NCBI RefSeq assembly: GCF_023168165.1
Contig: NZ_BQYJ01000006.1
Location: forward strand, 1 to 64,000
DNA: 64,000 bases
Direction: 5' to 3'
Origin: Niallia sp. NCCP-28
GTDB taxonomy: Bacteria > Bacillota > Bacilli > Bacillales > Cytobacillaceae
Below the pieces are notes generated by a model, which was given only the letters and a program-made list of their open reading frames with translations, was not told the DNA's origin and did no database searches. Made by a program: the position numbers and the translations under genes. Position 1 is the stretch's first letter. Each line of letters begins with the position of its first letter. Of this stretch, positions 28,181 to 37,029 are shown in pieces.

Positions 28181-28199
28181 GGATAATCATTTTCAATCG
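28181..28199 (-). promoter_or_regulatory. Fur box upstream of dhbE
   Basis: On the minus strand the core GAAAATGATTATC differs from the Fur core GATAATGATTATC at one position. It overlaps a -35-like TTGAAA. It gives the dhbE-to-transporter unit its own iron control, separate from the dhbA promoter. Confidence 0.7.
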
Positions 28200-28545
28200 A
28201 AAAGTGCACTATTAGTCCGATACTGCGCCAGCGCGGATGGATTGAAAGATGGTACCCAACCTATGGATATCAGTTGCATACCACCGTTAACGCTTTTTGC
28301 TTTTGTGCTACGTTTTTAAGGGCATCCTGTTCAACTTTTTATATCCTATCCTTTTTCGGATTTTGACAAGCTAACTCGAAAGGATTATTGATCTATAAAT
28401 GGAACAAGGAATGACTCTATCCATATTAAATAAAACAATATTGTAAAAACATCGGGTGTGGTGGATTAACTATTTCATTCCTATCAATTGAATACAATGA
28501 ATAGCATTCCTCTAATCAGCAGCCACTGTCCCAGCACATGTATTA
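28200..28545. other. Gap between the two siderophore transcription units
   Basis: About 350 bp after the DAHP synthase gene, before the dhbE promoter. No ORF with a ribosome binding site and no clear T-tailed terminator is seen. A locally GC-rich patch lies at about 28221-28243. Read-through from unit 1 into unit 2 is possible. Confidence 0.4.
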
Positions 28546-29613
28546 TTATGAATGCACAATTTCATATTGATTCTTGTTAAGGTAGTTCTGAATTTCATTA
28601 TAAAATTCTTCGAATTCATTTAAGTTCATTTGCTGTTTAGAATCTGATAAGGCAATTGCTGGATCTGGATGGACCTCAGCCATAATGCCATCTGCACCAA
28701 CTGCAAAAGCTGCTTTCGCTGTAGAAGCTAATAAATCCTTTCTTCCAGTCGAATGCGTAACATCTACTATGACGGGCAAATGCGTCTCTTGCTTAAGTAT
28801 TGGAACTGCAGATATATCAAGAGTATTTCTAGTTGCTGTTTCGTATGTTCTAATGCCTCTTTCACAAAGAATAACCTTCTTATTCCCTTCTGAAAGAATA
28901 TATTCAGCTGCCAATTTAAATTCTTCAATCGTGGCCGCCAATCCCCTTTTCAACAAAATAGGCTTATCTATTCTCCCTAATTCTTTTAAGAGGGAGAAGT
29001 TCTGCATATTCCTGGCTCCTATTTGAATGACATCAACAAGCGGGATTGCTTTTTCGATTTGTTCCACACTCATAATCTCTGTGATAACTGCCATATTTTG
29101 CTCACGGGCTACTCTTGAAAGAATTTCCAATCCTTCTATTCCCAGCCCTTGAAAATCATATGGAGAAGTACGCGGTTTAAAAGCTCCTCCTCTTAATAGC
29201 CTTACTCCTTTTTGCTCCAATACTTCAGCTACTTCCCGAACCTGCTGATAACTTTCAACAGCACAAGGTCCCAAAATAAAATGAGGTGTGCCATCCCCGA
29301 TTCTCTCACCATTTATTGTGACGATTGTGTCTTCTTTCTGGTATTCTCTAGAGTAAAGCAGAGGACTCTGCTGTTTTTCTTCCTTATTTTCAACCTTTTT
29401 ATTTGAATTGGAAAATTCCTTAAGAAGATGATCTATTGTCTCCATCATTTGTTCATCTTTATCCTTTTTGGCTAAATGAATCATTTTCGTAAACAGTGAA
29501 TCGGATGAAACGCCATAATTTTTTTGGATCTCTTTAACAAGTTCCCACCTTTTAAACACCAATTGCAATAGCTCTTCATCAACCGTATCTCTTAAACTAG
29601 ATAAGCTTATCAT
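28546..29613 (-). CDS. DAHP synthase with degenerate N-terminal chorismate mutase-like domain
   Basis: Protein of 355 residues. The C-terminal two thirds match the type I beta DAHP synthases ([81 protein letters not shown]) and catalyse the first step of the shikimate pathway. The N-terminal 90 residues align with the chorismate mutase/regulatory domain of Bacillus AroA(G). They keep one Arg (KRWELVKEI) but lack several residues of helix 1 and the DPVRE-type arginine. It is the last gene of the dhbA-C-B unit and presumably boosts chorismate supply for 2,3-dihydroxybenzoate. Loss of mutase residues would avoid diverting chorismate to prephenate; that is inference. Confidence 0.88.
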   Translation of the reverse strand: MISLSSLRDTVDEELLQLVFKRWELVKEIQKNYGVSSDSLFTKMIHLAKKDKDEQMMETIDHLLKEFSNSNKKVENKEEKQQSPLLYSREYQKEDTIVTINGERIGDGTPHFILGPCAVESYQQVREVAEVLEQKGVRLLRGGAFKPRTSPYDFQGLGIEGLEILSRVAREQNMAVITEIMSVEQIEKAIPLVDVIQIGARNMQNFSLLKELGRIDKPILLKRGLAATIEEFKLAAEYILSEGNKKVILCERGIRTYETATRNTLDISAVPILKQETHLPVIVDVTHSTGRKDLLASTAKAAFAVGADGIMAEVHPDPAIALSDSKQQMNLNEFEEFYNEIQNYLNKNQYEIVHS

Positions 29614-29699
29614 TGTAATCCTCTCCTCTTATGATGCATTACCTGCCCAGTAATTAGATTTACTAATTAAATCATTAAATAAAAGGTTCCTTTTTCTCT

Positions 29700-30356
29700 T
29701 TATTTAGCAACCCCTTCTTTACTGTTCAATTCCTCTACTATCCTAGTGGCTGTCGTGGTAATCCCACAGCGGGAAGATACATAGTTTAATGACATTAGAT
29801 GGAATTCCTCTGAAAAATCCGCTACAGCATCAGCAACAAAAAATGGCTGTATGTCTTGCATAAATGCATCACAAGCTGTTAGTAAACATCCAATGTGAGC
29901 ATATACACCACAGATGATAAGTTGATCACGTCCCTGATTTTGCAGATAATCCAATAATTCAGTTCTTTGAAATGCACTATATCTCCACTTCGTCAAAACA
30001 ACATTCTGATCATCTGGTGACAATTCATCAACTATATTAGTGTAGTTAGGATTATCCTCCAGCCCTTCTCCCCAAAAATCTGTAAGAAGAGCCCTGTCTT
30101 GAGGAGACTGATTTCCAGGCTGAGCAGAGTAAACAATTGGAATCCCCATCTCTTTGCATTCATTTTTTAGTAATTTAATATTTTGTATAAGCTCAACAAC
30201 AGGAGACTGATCCGAATCATAAGCACTTAGAAAATACTTTTGCATATCGTGGATAAGCAGAACTGCACGTTTTGGATCAACTTTCCAGTCGACCTTATTC
30301 TCCGGCAGCTCCTCTATTCTTGGCATTTTATATGGTGTGATGGCAGGTATACCCAT
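29700..30356 (-). CDS. dhbB: Isochorismatase lacking the ArCP domain
   Basis: Isochorismatase of 218 residues that hydrolyses isochorismate to 2,3-dihydro-2,3-dihydroxybenzoate and pyruvate. The N-terminus (MGIPAITPYKMP), LLIHDMQKYFL with the catalytic Asp, the Lys in LTKWRYSAF and the CGVYAHIGCL region are characteristic of DhbB/EntB. Bacillus DhbB is about 310 residues because an aryl carrier domain is fused to the C-terminus. This one stops at KEGVAK right after the hydrolase fold, and the carrier is a separate gene 3.2 kb downstream. The start is the ATG behind GGGAG; an upstream in-frame TTG is ignored. Confidence 0.92.
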   Translation of the reverse strand: MGIPAITPYKMPRIEELPENKVDWKVDPKRAVLLIHDMQKYFLSAYDSDQSPVVELIQNIKLLKNECKEMGIPIVYSAQPGNQSPQDRALLTDFWGEGLEDNPNYTNIVDELSPDDQNVVLTKWRYSAFQRTELLDYLQNQGRDQLIICGVYAHIGCLLTACDAFMQDIQPFFVADAVADFSEEFHLMSLNYVSSRCGITTTATRIVEELNSKEGVAK

Positions 30357-30517
30357 CAAACTTCACTCCCTTTATGTATTTTTTATTAAGATTGACGACA
30401 TTTTTCCTTTCTGATTCACTAAGACCCATGGAAATGAATCACCAGCGTTGTCTCATCTGTACTTTGCAGATAGCCAGGTTCATTGAGACACTCAGATTCC
30501 CACTTTTTATATTCCGA

Positions 30518-31753
30518 TTATTCGGAATCCTTTAAGCCTTTTAATCCCATAGCATAAAGCATGGTACGAAATTTAGCGGATGTTTCTTCCAATTCCTCTT
30601 CTGGCTTCGAACCGGCTACTACCCCGGCACCTGCATATAAAGAAATAGTGCTTTTTTCAATTTCTGCGCAGCGAATGGCTACTATCCATTCTCCATCTCC
30701 ACTTTCATCGCACCATCCAACAATACCTGTAAAATAATTGCGGTCAAAAGGTTCTACTTCATTAATTGCTTCATATGCCCTCTCTGTCGGATATCCACAA
30801 ACAGCTGGTGTAGGATGAAGGGCAAGGGCCAAGTCAAGTGAAGTGACTTTACTATCCACAATTTCTCCTTTTATTTCTGTTGAGAGATGCCACATTGTCT
30901 CTGTTTGAACTACCGACGGCTTGTCTGGTACAACCAAGTTTGTACATAAAGCTGCGAGTTCCTTACTTACTGCATCAACCACCACTGCATGTTCATGTAA
31001 ATCTTTTGCTGAAACTAATAACTCCATTGCTCGTCTCCTATCTTCCACAGGATCTTCACTACGGGGTCTAGAACCTGCAAGAGGATTTGCTATTAATGTA
31101 GTCCCAGCTCTTGATACCAACAATTCAGGACTTGCTCCCATAAAAGTCCGTTTATTATTCTGATAATCTGGATCTTTTCCATTTTTGCTGGAGTTGCTAT
31201 TTAATAAATTCACTGCAAATGTATAGCCTCCAGCATTGTACTGTACCAAATTTTGCAGAATTTGCTTCGTATCTACTGGATCCTCAGTTTGACATCTTAA
31301 TGTTCTTGCTAGCACAATCTTTTCCAGTTCTCCTTCCTGAATATAGGTTAGCCCTTGGTGGACACCATCCATATATTCTTCAGGTTTAGGAATTGATCGC
31401 ATATCATATGTATTTAATGAAGAATTACGATCAGGTAATATACCTTTTATTTGATGAGGAACAGAAAATTTTGTCCTCTCCGGAATAATGAGCTGTGGAG
31501 CATTCTTTGGATCGAAAGGTATGGCACCTACGGCTACAGGTTTTAAGATCCCTTTTTGCCTTGCCTCTTCCAACGCCATCTTTACTTGTTCTGACAGAGT
31601 CTTCTGATGCATCTCTTCACTTTCACTAAATATTTTTTTAAGTACCCCTTTTCCGAGCATTGTTCTGCTTGGTGAAGATAGGTAAAAATCTCCTTCTTCA
31701 TAGGCGTTAAGAAGTTGGTCTTTAACATCTGCAGGCATCATAACTTTATTCAT
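30518..31753 (-). CDS. dhbC: Isochorismate synthase
   Basis: Chorismate-utilising enzyme of 411 residues that converts chorismate to isochorismate. The conserved blocks are visible: [44 protein letters not shown], and the C-terminal [19 protein letters not shown]. The length matches DhbC. It follows dhbA by 40 bp in the same Fur-controlled unit. GGAGGG precedes the ATG. Confidence 0.94.
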   Translation of the reverse strand: MNKVMMPADVKDQLLNAYEEGDFYLSSPSRTMLGKGVLKKIFSESEEMHQKTLSEQVKMALEEARQKGILKPVAVGAIPFDPKNAPQLIIPERTKFSVPHQIKGILPDRNSSLNTYDMRSIPKPEEYMDGVHQGLTYIQEGELEKIVLARTLRCQTEDPVDTKQILQNLVQYNAGGYTFAVNLLNSNSSKNGKDPDYQNNKRTFMGASPELLVSRAGTTLIANPLAGSRPRSEDPVEDRRRAMELLVSAKDLHEHAVVVDAVSKELAALCTNLVVPDKPSVVQTETMWHLSTEIKGEIVDSKVTSLDLALALHPTPAVCGYPTERAYEAINEVEPFDRNYFTGIVGWCDESGDGEWIVAIRCAEIEKSTISLYAGAGVVAGSKPEEELEETSAKFRTMLYAMGLKGLKDSE

Positions 31754-31793
31754 TTTTTTCCCTCCAGTTTTCTCTTTTATTATATGAATCTTG

Positions 31794-32579
31794 TTAAATT
31801 CCTAAAGTAGCTCCACCATCAACACAAATGTTTTGCATCGTGATATGTGAGGAACGATCCGATATCAAGAAAAGTACTGTATTGGCAATATCTGTTGGAG
31901 TTGCTAGTTTTTTTAATGGTATTCCCACTCGATATAACTCTGGAACTCCCTTAATGAACTCATCCTTTCCAGATTCATCTTTCCAAAGCATTCTTAACAT
32001 GTCCGTTTCAGTTGATCCAGGGGACACGATATTACAGCGAATATTGTATTTAGCAAGTTCAAGACCTAAACATTTCATGAACATTGTAGCTGCAGCTTTT
32101 GAAGCAGCATAAGCCGAAAGAGACATTCTCGGTGTATTTGCAGCATTGGAACCCACTGTTACAATTGAACCTTTCTCTCTCGGAATCATTCTTCTGCTGA
32201 CAGCACGCGATAAATTAAAAACACCAGTAGAATTTACTGCGAACGCTTCATCCCAATCATCATCCTGAAGACTATCAACCGTCCCTATCCGCATAATTCC
32301 TGCTACATTGACGAGAATCTCAATGGGTCCTACTTCTTGTTCAATCATTTTTACAGTCTGTTCAACCGCAGAGCGATCGCATATATCTAAAGAATACGAT
32401 GCTGCATGGCAGCCATCCATATGAAGCTCATCTCTAATTTTATCCAGCCCTTTTACGTCTTTATCAATAAGAGCAACGAACATCCCTTCTTTAGCAAGCT
32501 CCCTTGCGACGGCTTCCCCAATACCTCCAGCAGCACTAGTCACTAATGCTACTTTTTTATACGATAATTCAGATTGCAT
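31794..32579 (-). CDS. dhbA: 2,3-dihydro-2,3-dihydroxybenzoate dehydrogenase
   Basis: Short-chain dehydrogenase of 261 residues. The NAD-binding motif is TSAAGGIGEAVA, the catalytic Ser lies in TVGSNAAN and the YxxxK motif is YAASK. The C-terminal ITMQNICVDGGATLGI matches the EntA/DhbA group. It oxidises the isochorismatase product to 2,3-dihydroxybenzoate. It is the first gene of unit 1, and the promoter upstream carries a perfect Fur palindrome. AAGGAA precedes the ATG. Confidence 0.93.
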   Translation of the reverse strand: MQSELSYKKVALVTSAAGGIGEAVARELAKEGMFVALIDKDVKGLDKIRDELHMDGCHAASYSLDICDRSAVEQTVKMIEQEVGPIEILVNVAGIMRIGTVDSLQDDDWDEAFAVNSTGVFNLSRAVSRRMIPREKGSIVTVGSNAANTPRMSLSAYAASKAAATMFMKCLGLELAKYNIRCNIVSPGSTETDMLRMLWKDESGKDEFIKGVPELYRVGIPLKKLATPTDIANTVLFLISDRSSHITMQNICVDGGATLGI

Positions 32580-32700
32580 ATTTTCATTCCTTTCTTGATA
32601 ATAAAAGGCATTTTCTCAAACATCGCCAGATGTGTTCATTTACACACCTTATTCCAAACAACATTTTTTAGAAAAAAGCCTAATAAAAATTCAAAACAAT

Positions 32701-32753
32701 AGTGATAATGATTATCACTATCATTTCATAACGAGAATGATAACAGTTCTCAA
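32701..32753 (-). promoter_or_regulatory. dhbA promoter with perfect Fur box
   Basis: AGTGATAATGATTATCACT (32701-32719) is a perfect 9-1-9 palindrome containing the Fur core. A candidate promoter on the minus strand is TTGAGA (32748-32753), a 17-bp spacer and TATGAA (32725-32730), so the Fur box lies just downstream of the -10. A second, weaker Fur-like site with GAGAA...TTCTC ends (32733-32751) covers the spacer. Iron-replete Fur would block this promoter. Confidence 0.88.
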
Positions 32754-33075
32754 TATGATAATCAAAGAATTTTTTAAAATTTTTATTATTTGCTAATTTA
32801 GTCCTGTTACTAAAGTCTCTCTTGTTGGGTTAGAATAACTTATAGATTCCCATCTGTTGTACAAAAAAATTAAGTAGATAATTATTGCTGCTGATTTTAT
32901 ATATTTTTTTAAAATTGGATAAAAATAGCTAAAAATTGAATCTTTTTTGCACTTAATTTTAAAAATGGATATTAGTTATATAATTAATTATTCGATGCGT
33001 AATATTTTGATTTAATATGATACTCCTACCTATCACATACGAATATAGAATGTTTCCAAAAAATAAAAATAAAAA
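32754..33075. other. AT-rich gap upstream of the dhb promoter
   Basis: About 320 bp of A/T-rich DNA between the dhbA promoter and the terminator of the DUF3967 gene. No ORF or recognised signal is seen. It marks the junction between the siderophore cargo and the plasmid maintenance block. Confidence 0.4.
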
Positions 33076-33105
33076 AATGCCTGTTCTTTTTCAATAACAG
33101 GCATT
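33076..33105 (-). terminator. Terminator of the DUF3967 gene
   Basis: A perfect 10-bp stem AATGCCTGTT/AACAGGCATT has a 10-nt loop. On the minus strand it is followed by a run of T (TTTTTATTTTT). It ends the leftward regulatory gene 54 bp after its stop. Confidence 0.9.
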
Positions 33106-33158
33106 CTCTAACTCATATTCTTGTTGTTTGTTCTCACATTATGTACTTATCTAACTAT

Positions 33159-33827
33159 TTATAGATCTAATTCTTTTCTCAATCTATCTTCATAATTTTG
33201 GTTCACATATTCCTTTACAAATAATGATCGCTTATTTACATCCTCTTCTTTTCGAAACAAACCTACTTTTTTCATGCGTTCTTCTTCTGGTTTTGTAGAC
33301 CACATTTTCAAGGCTTCCCTTTCTAACTGTGCTTCCACCCTTCTTCTTATAACCATTTCTTGAAATCTTATTTCCTTTTGCTCTTCTAAAGTTGGCAATT
33401 TAGGTATTTCTTGAATTAAGGAAGTATAATGTTTCTTTAACTCTTCTATTTGGGCAGCAGCAATTTGTTCAAAGGATTTTTTTAGTTCTTCACTCAATTG
33501 CTCTTTTAAGGTCTCCATATCACCTACAAATGAAGCTTGTCCTACTTCATTTGTAGGAAACATTCTTAAATCAAAATGATTCTCTAGGTCTTCGTAGATT
33601 GCGGATAATGACCATTTTTCTTCACGTCGCTTTTTGATAAAAATAGCTATGTTTAAATCTAAGTCATCGTATACTTTCTCATTTGTATCTTCTGTTCGGT
33701 TCACATAATGAATTCGCTTATTTTCTAATGCTTTAAACCAACCGTCAATGGTATTCATGTGAATTTTCTCACTGTTATAAACATTTCTTATTTGTTCAGT
33801 AAAATCACTTATTTTCCAAAAGTTCAA
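33159..33827 (-). CDS. MerR-like DNA-binding protein with DUF3967-type C-terminus
   Basis: Protein of 222 residues. The N-terminus (WKISDFTEQIR, NTIDGWFKALENKRIHYV) looks like a MerR-type helix-turn-helix. Residues about 105-185 are charged and helical, probably a coiled coil. The C-terminal EALKMWSTKPEEERMKKVG with FVKEYVNQNYEDRLRKEL resembles DUF3967, a domain common on large Bacillus plasmids. It starts with TTG behind GGAG. It lies downstream of the parMR pair in the same direction but with its own 595-bp upstream region and terminator. A role in plasmid maintenance or copy control is inferred from family context only. Confidence 0.7.
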   Translation of the reverse strand: MNFWKISDFTEQIRNVYNSEKIHMNTIDGWFKALENKRIHYVNRTEDTNEKVYDDLDLNIAIFIKKRREEKWSLSAIYEDLENHFDLRMFPTNEVGQASFVGDMETLKEQLSEELKKSFEQIAAAQIEELKKHYTSLIQEIPKLPTLEEQKEIRFQEMVIRRRVEAQLEREALKMWSTKPEEERMKKVGLFRKEEDVNKRSLFVKEYVNQNYEDRLRKELDL

Positions 33828-34396
33828 TTTTCCCCATCTCCTTTTTACTATATTATGTAAACTTGAATATACTGAATTTCCCTATTATAACCAATAACAT
33901 TACCCTACTTCTCTTTTACTTATAGACCACAAACCACATATAATCCACAAACAAAAAAACGAAACACCTTTATAAAAATTCAAACACGCAATTTTTCCCT
34001 ACATATATTCTACAATCAACATATAGATCACAAAAAATAAATATCTGAATTAATTGTTTAACACATGTACCTCACAACTCGATCATCATAAACAACTATG
34101 TAGACTATTCGTAATGATTAATCTACAATTAATCCACTTGTGAACGCCAGTTGTTTTATTAAAATGGTGTACATATAGACCACTACCTACATATAGACCA
34201 CTTTTTTGTATAAGCATTTTAATATTGCTGTACAATTAATAGTTTTTACACAGTATACATGGTTCACTAACAATGTAGCAATCACTAATTCTAGTAAAAC
34301 CTCATTAATTGTGAACTACAACTAATATATAGTCTATATATATATTACTTAAGTTTAAATGAAAAGGGTAGTAATTTGCAGCAATTTAAAGATGGA
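33828..34396. repeat. Intergenic region with ATATAGACCAC direct repeats
   Basis: ACATATAGACCACT occurs twice at 18-bp spacing (34171-34184 and 34189-34202). Related copies are TATAGACCAC (33921-33930), ATATAATCCAC (33938-33948), ATATAGATCAC (34021-34031) and ATGTAGACTAT (34098-34108). TAATCCACA at 33941 is one base from a DnaA box. No gene is present. The repeats lie upstream of the DUF3967 gene and after parR, so they could be operators for the DUF3967 protein or part of a second partition or replication site. Confidence 0.55.
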
Positions 34397-34424
34397 TAAA
34401 AAAAACCCATCTTAAAGATGGGTT
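34397..34424 (-). terminator. Terminator of the parMR operon
   Basis: AACCCATC/GATGGGTT is an 8-bp stem with a 5-nt loop that overlaps the parR stop codon. On the minus strand it is followed by TTTTTTTATCC. Confidence 0.85.
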
Positions 34425-34866
34425 AATCGTCATCGTCATCAAAACTTAAGAACGTTTTCTTGGCGAAATTTTGTATTTTAGAATCCACCTTAAAAACAGA
34501 ATCTGAGTTTTGTTTTGGCGCTTGCTCCACAACATTTTCTGGTTTTGGAAAAGGGAAGGGGGTACCGGGCTGATTTACTACTTGAAAAATCAGCTGACTT
34601 AATAAAGACTTCGTATGAGGAGAATCCAACCATTCCTTTTGATCTTGAGTTAAGCCTTTAGGAAGGGGGATTTCTACCATCTCACACGTATTTATTTTAT
34701 TCTCAACCACAGCTTCTTCAATTGCTTCCACAAATAGGGGAGCTATCTCGCTACTAAACTTCCTGCCTAATACCTTTTTCCTTTTATTTAAGTGATCACT
34801 CACAGATTTTGGTGTATTTTGTGGCAATCGAAAGGAAATTGTCTTACCTGGTTCAAAATTTTCCAC
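34423..34866 (-). CDS. parR: ParR-like ribbon-helix-helix partition adaptor
   Basis: Protein of 147 residues encoded 6 bp after the actin-like gene. The N-terminal segment (KTISFRLPQNTPKSVSDHLN then KRKKVLG and ALFVEAIEEAV-like helices) fits a ribbon-helix-helix DNA-binding domain. The C-terminus is Pro-rich and ends in an acidic DDDDD tail, which could contact ParM filaments. Size, position and the centromere-like repeats upstream of the pair support a ParR role. It starts with GTG. Sequence alone does not prove binding to those repeats. Confidence 0.75.
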   Translation of the reverse strand: MENFEPGKTISFRLPQNTPKSVSDHLNKRKKVLGRKFSSEIAPLFVEAIEEAVVENKINTCEMVEIPLPKGLTQDQKEWLDSPHTKSLLSQLIFQVVNQPGTPFPFPKPENVVEQAPKQNSDSVFKVDSKIQNFAKKTFLSFDDDDD

Positions 34867-34872
34867 AAAAAA

Positions 34873-36015
34873 TCACTCACTTGCTGCAGCTACTTCTTGA
34901 ATAGAAATACCTTTACTATCTGCATACATCATTAAAATTTTAAAATAAGCTCGTGCAATCATCCACACACTTTCATCTGCAGAAACAAAGCGGAGAGGGT
35001 AATTCTTATCATTTTGATTGATTTTTGTTAAATACGGCTTTAAAACAACCGATCCACCACCAATTTGATAGGATAAACGAATATCCGGAACATTTCTCCA
35101 TAAATCTTTAATTAATTTGTACTCTTCTTTAGCCAAAATAGATAATTCATCATCGATAATATTTTGAATAGATACACGATTCCCATCTACCCAAATATGA
35201 TATTGTTCTTCTGGATTTTCATTTGTAATAATTTCCACAAGAGAACGACGACTTTTAATGGTGTATTTATGATTTGAATAAACTTTTTTAATGATATTAT
35301 CAAGATAAGTAGAAACACCTTTTTTAATACCATCACTATATTCATTATCTACCTCAGCTTCACTCGTAATTATTGCAGAGTCAGTAGATAATCCACCGAT
35401 ATCATTTATTAAAATCGTTTTCCCTAATAATTCTTCGTTTTTTGTAGAGCCATCATTATTAGTGGTTAAATCTACAAAAGCAGCAAAACCTTCCGTATTT
35501 ACTAGTACTTGTTCAAATTTTATACGAACAACTTTTTCTTCAAACTTTGGTGTTTTTAAGAATTTTATTTCATGCTGAGCAGACCTTAGTTTTTTTCTAA
35601 ATTCTTTCGCTTTTCCTTTTTTAGTCTCGTCTAACGGTAGACCTGTTGAAAGGTAATAGGTAGCTTCGATAATTCCATCTTTTTCTTTAAAATTGTTAAC
35701 CGCATCGTATGCAAGAGTAGTTAATAATAAAACAACTGGTTGATCACTACTGGATTTATCTTGATCTGGAGTTAATTCATCATTATTAGGATATTTTGAT
35801 GCTAGTTTACCTACAGCAAAAGACCCGTTTTTTTGTTTCAACGCAGAAGAAGTGATCTCCACATGTAAAGCATTTATAGATTCCTTTTCCATTTCTACTA
35901 TTTCACGATCTTTTAAATCTGCAATAACATTTGGTATGTATATTCTATTCTCTACATCTCCTAAAAAACCCTTAACAGCATCATTACCTATATCTATTGA
36001 AACAAATCTAGACAT
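34873..36015 (-). CDS. parM: ParM/Alp-like actin-family plasmid segregation ATPase
   Basis: Actin-fold protein of 380 residues. Phosphate-binding loop 1 is SIDIGNDAVKGF, loop 2 is INDIGGLSTDSA and the adenosine region is YQIGGGSVVLKPYL. These match the plasmid ParM-like group found in Bacillus (for example on B. thuringiensis plasmids). It would polymerise and push sister plasmids apart after ParR binds the centromere. GAGGAGG precedes the ATG, and a four-copy palindromic repeat lies 52 bp upstream. It is the strongest evidence that this part of the window is, or was, a low-copy plasmid. Confidence 0.88.
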   Translation of the reverse strand: MSRFVSIDIGNDAVKGFLGDVENRIYIPNVIADLKDREIVEMEKESINALHVEITSSALKQKNGSFAVGKLASKYPNNDELTPDQDKSSSDQPVVLLLTTLAYDAVNNFKEKDGIIEATYYLSTGLPLDETKKGKAKEFRKKLRSAQHEIKFLKTPKFEEKVVRIKFEQVLVNTEGFAAFVDLTTNNDGSTKNEELLGKTILINDIGGLSTDSAIITSEAEVDNEYSDGIKKGVSTYLDNIIKKVYSNHKYTIKSRRSLVEIITNENPEEQYHIWVDGNRVSIQNIIDDELSILAKEEYKLIKDLWRNVPDIRLSYQIGGGSVVLKPYLTKINQNDKNYPLRFVSADESVWMIARAYFKILMMYADSKGISIQEVAAASE

Positions 36016-36066
36016 ATCGTTCCTCCTCTGGAAATATTGGTATATTTTAGATTAATAGTATTATTG

Positions 36067-36180
36067 TATGCTTTTTGCATACTTTTGTCAAAAGAAAGCA
36101 TACAAAACGCATGCATCGTCATTTTTCGACTTGCATGCAAAAAGCATACATTTAAACCATCCGCAAACAAAATGCATGCA
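36067..36180. repeat. Candidate parC centromere: four 17-bp palindromic repeats
   Basis: Four elements of the form GYATGC-N5-GCATRC start at 36067 (GTATGC/GCATAC), 36099 (GCATAC/GCATGC), 36134 (GCATGC/GCATAC) and 36164 (GCAAAC/GCATGC). Start-to-start distances are 32, 35 and 30 bp, about three helical turns, placing all on one face of the DNA. They lie directly upstream of the parM gene, where ParR-bound centromeres and autoregulatory operators are known in parMRC systems. Confidence 0.75.
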
Positions 36181-36331
36181 ATAAGAATTCTTAACTTTTT
36201 ATCTATTTTTTATATAATGCCCATAGTTATCCTCATCGGAGAATCTATTCTCTTCATAATTATATAGAGTAATTGCACTAAAAAAACAGCTAGAAACCGA
36301 TTAGTATTCTACTTATAATATAATTATAGAT

Positions 36332-36370
36332 TAACAATGTAGTGTATATTATATATGCACTACATTGTTA
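36332..36370. repeat. 13-bp perfect inverted repeat in the parM-upstream gap
   Basis: TAACAATGTAGTG and CACTACATTGTTA flank a 13-bp A/T spacer that is itself nearly symmetrical. There is no T-tract, so an operator or origin element is more likely than a terminator. A partial copy AACAATGTAG occurs at 34269-34278. The surrounding 36181-36642 region is gene-free and otherwise AT-rich. Confidence 0.6.
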
Positions 36371-36642
36371 GAGAATAAATTATCAAGACATAAAAAATGT
36401 TAGTATCGACAACGAAATTATTTTGGCATTATGTTTATTAAACTTTACGAATGGCTCACGTATAGACTCTAATGTTTATACATATTTGTGTAACTATGCT
36501 TAGTATACTAATAGGGCAGATTAATTTTTTTTCGTTTAGATTATGTCTACCGAAAATTGTTAAAAACTGTTAATTATATGTTATCAAAAGGATATTTTAT
36601 CCATGAGATTGAAAAATCAATCAATATTTTAGGAGGGATCAA

Positions 36643-36876
36643 ATGGATAAAAGAGTTCAATTTGACTTTGAAATAGAGTTTACTAATGGCGGTGGACTTC
36701 AAGGGCAGGAATTCCGACTTGATATTGATGGAGATGACATCACTGATCAAGAGTTAGCCAAGTATATTGTAGAGGATATGAGGTTACTAATGGTTGGAGA
36801 AGTTAAGATAATTAATAAAAAAATAATTAATGAAAAACATAAACGAAAACCTGTTGATGAGAACTCTGGAGAGTAA
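36643..36876 (+). CDS. Conserved small protein of unknown function
   Basis: Protein of 77 residues with no membrane segment. The core (FDFEIEFTNGGGLQGQEFRL, IVEDMRLLMVGEVKI) resembles a small conserved protein found in several Bacillales and Actinobacteria, for which I know no function. AGGAGGG precedes the ATG. It stands alone between parM and a terminator, reading rightwards. Confidence 0.72.
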   Translation: MDKRVQFDFEIEFTNGGGLQGQEFRLDIDGDDITDQELAKYIVEDMRLLMVGEVKIINKKIINEKHKRKPVDENSGE

Positions 36877-36916
36877 CCGACTTCTTCAGGTGACAGGTAC
36901 GTTAGCTGAAGATCTG

Positions 36917-36940
36917 AGCTGTCTTTAAGGCAGCTTTTTC
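36917..36940 (+). terminator. Terminator after the 77-residue protein gene
   Basis: AGCTGTC/GGCAGCT forms a 7-bp stem with one G-U pair and a 5-nt loop, followed by TTTTTC. It lies 40 bp past the stop codon. Confidence 0.7.
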
Positions 36941-37029
36941 TTATGCAACTATCCTGCCTAATAGTTGTATAAGAAGGAAATAATATGAACCATTGAGAAA
37001 TAAAAATTTAGACGATTAAAGATAATGGA

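Noticed and set aside
36332-36370. Rho-independent terminator
   Set aside because: The inverted repeat has no T-tract on either strand and an A/T-rich 13-bp loop.
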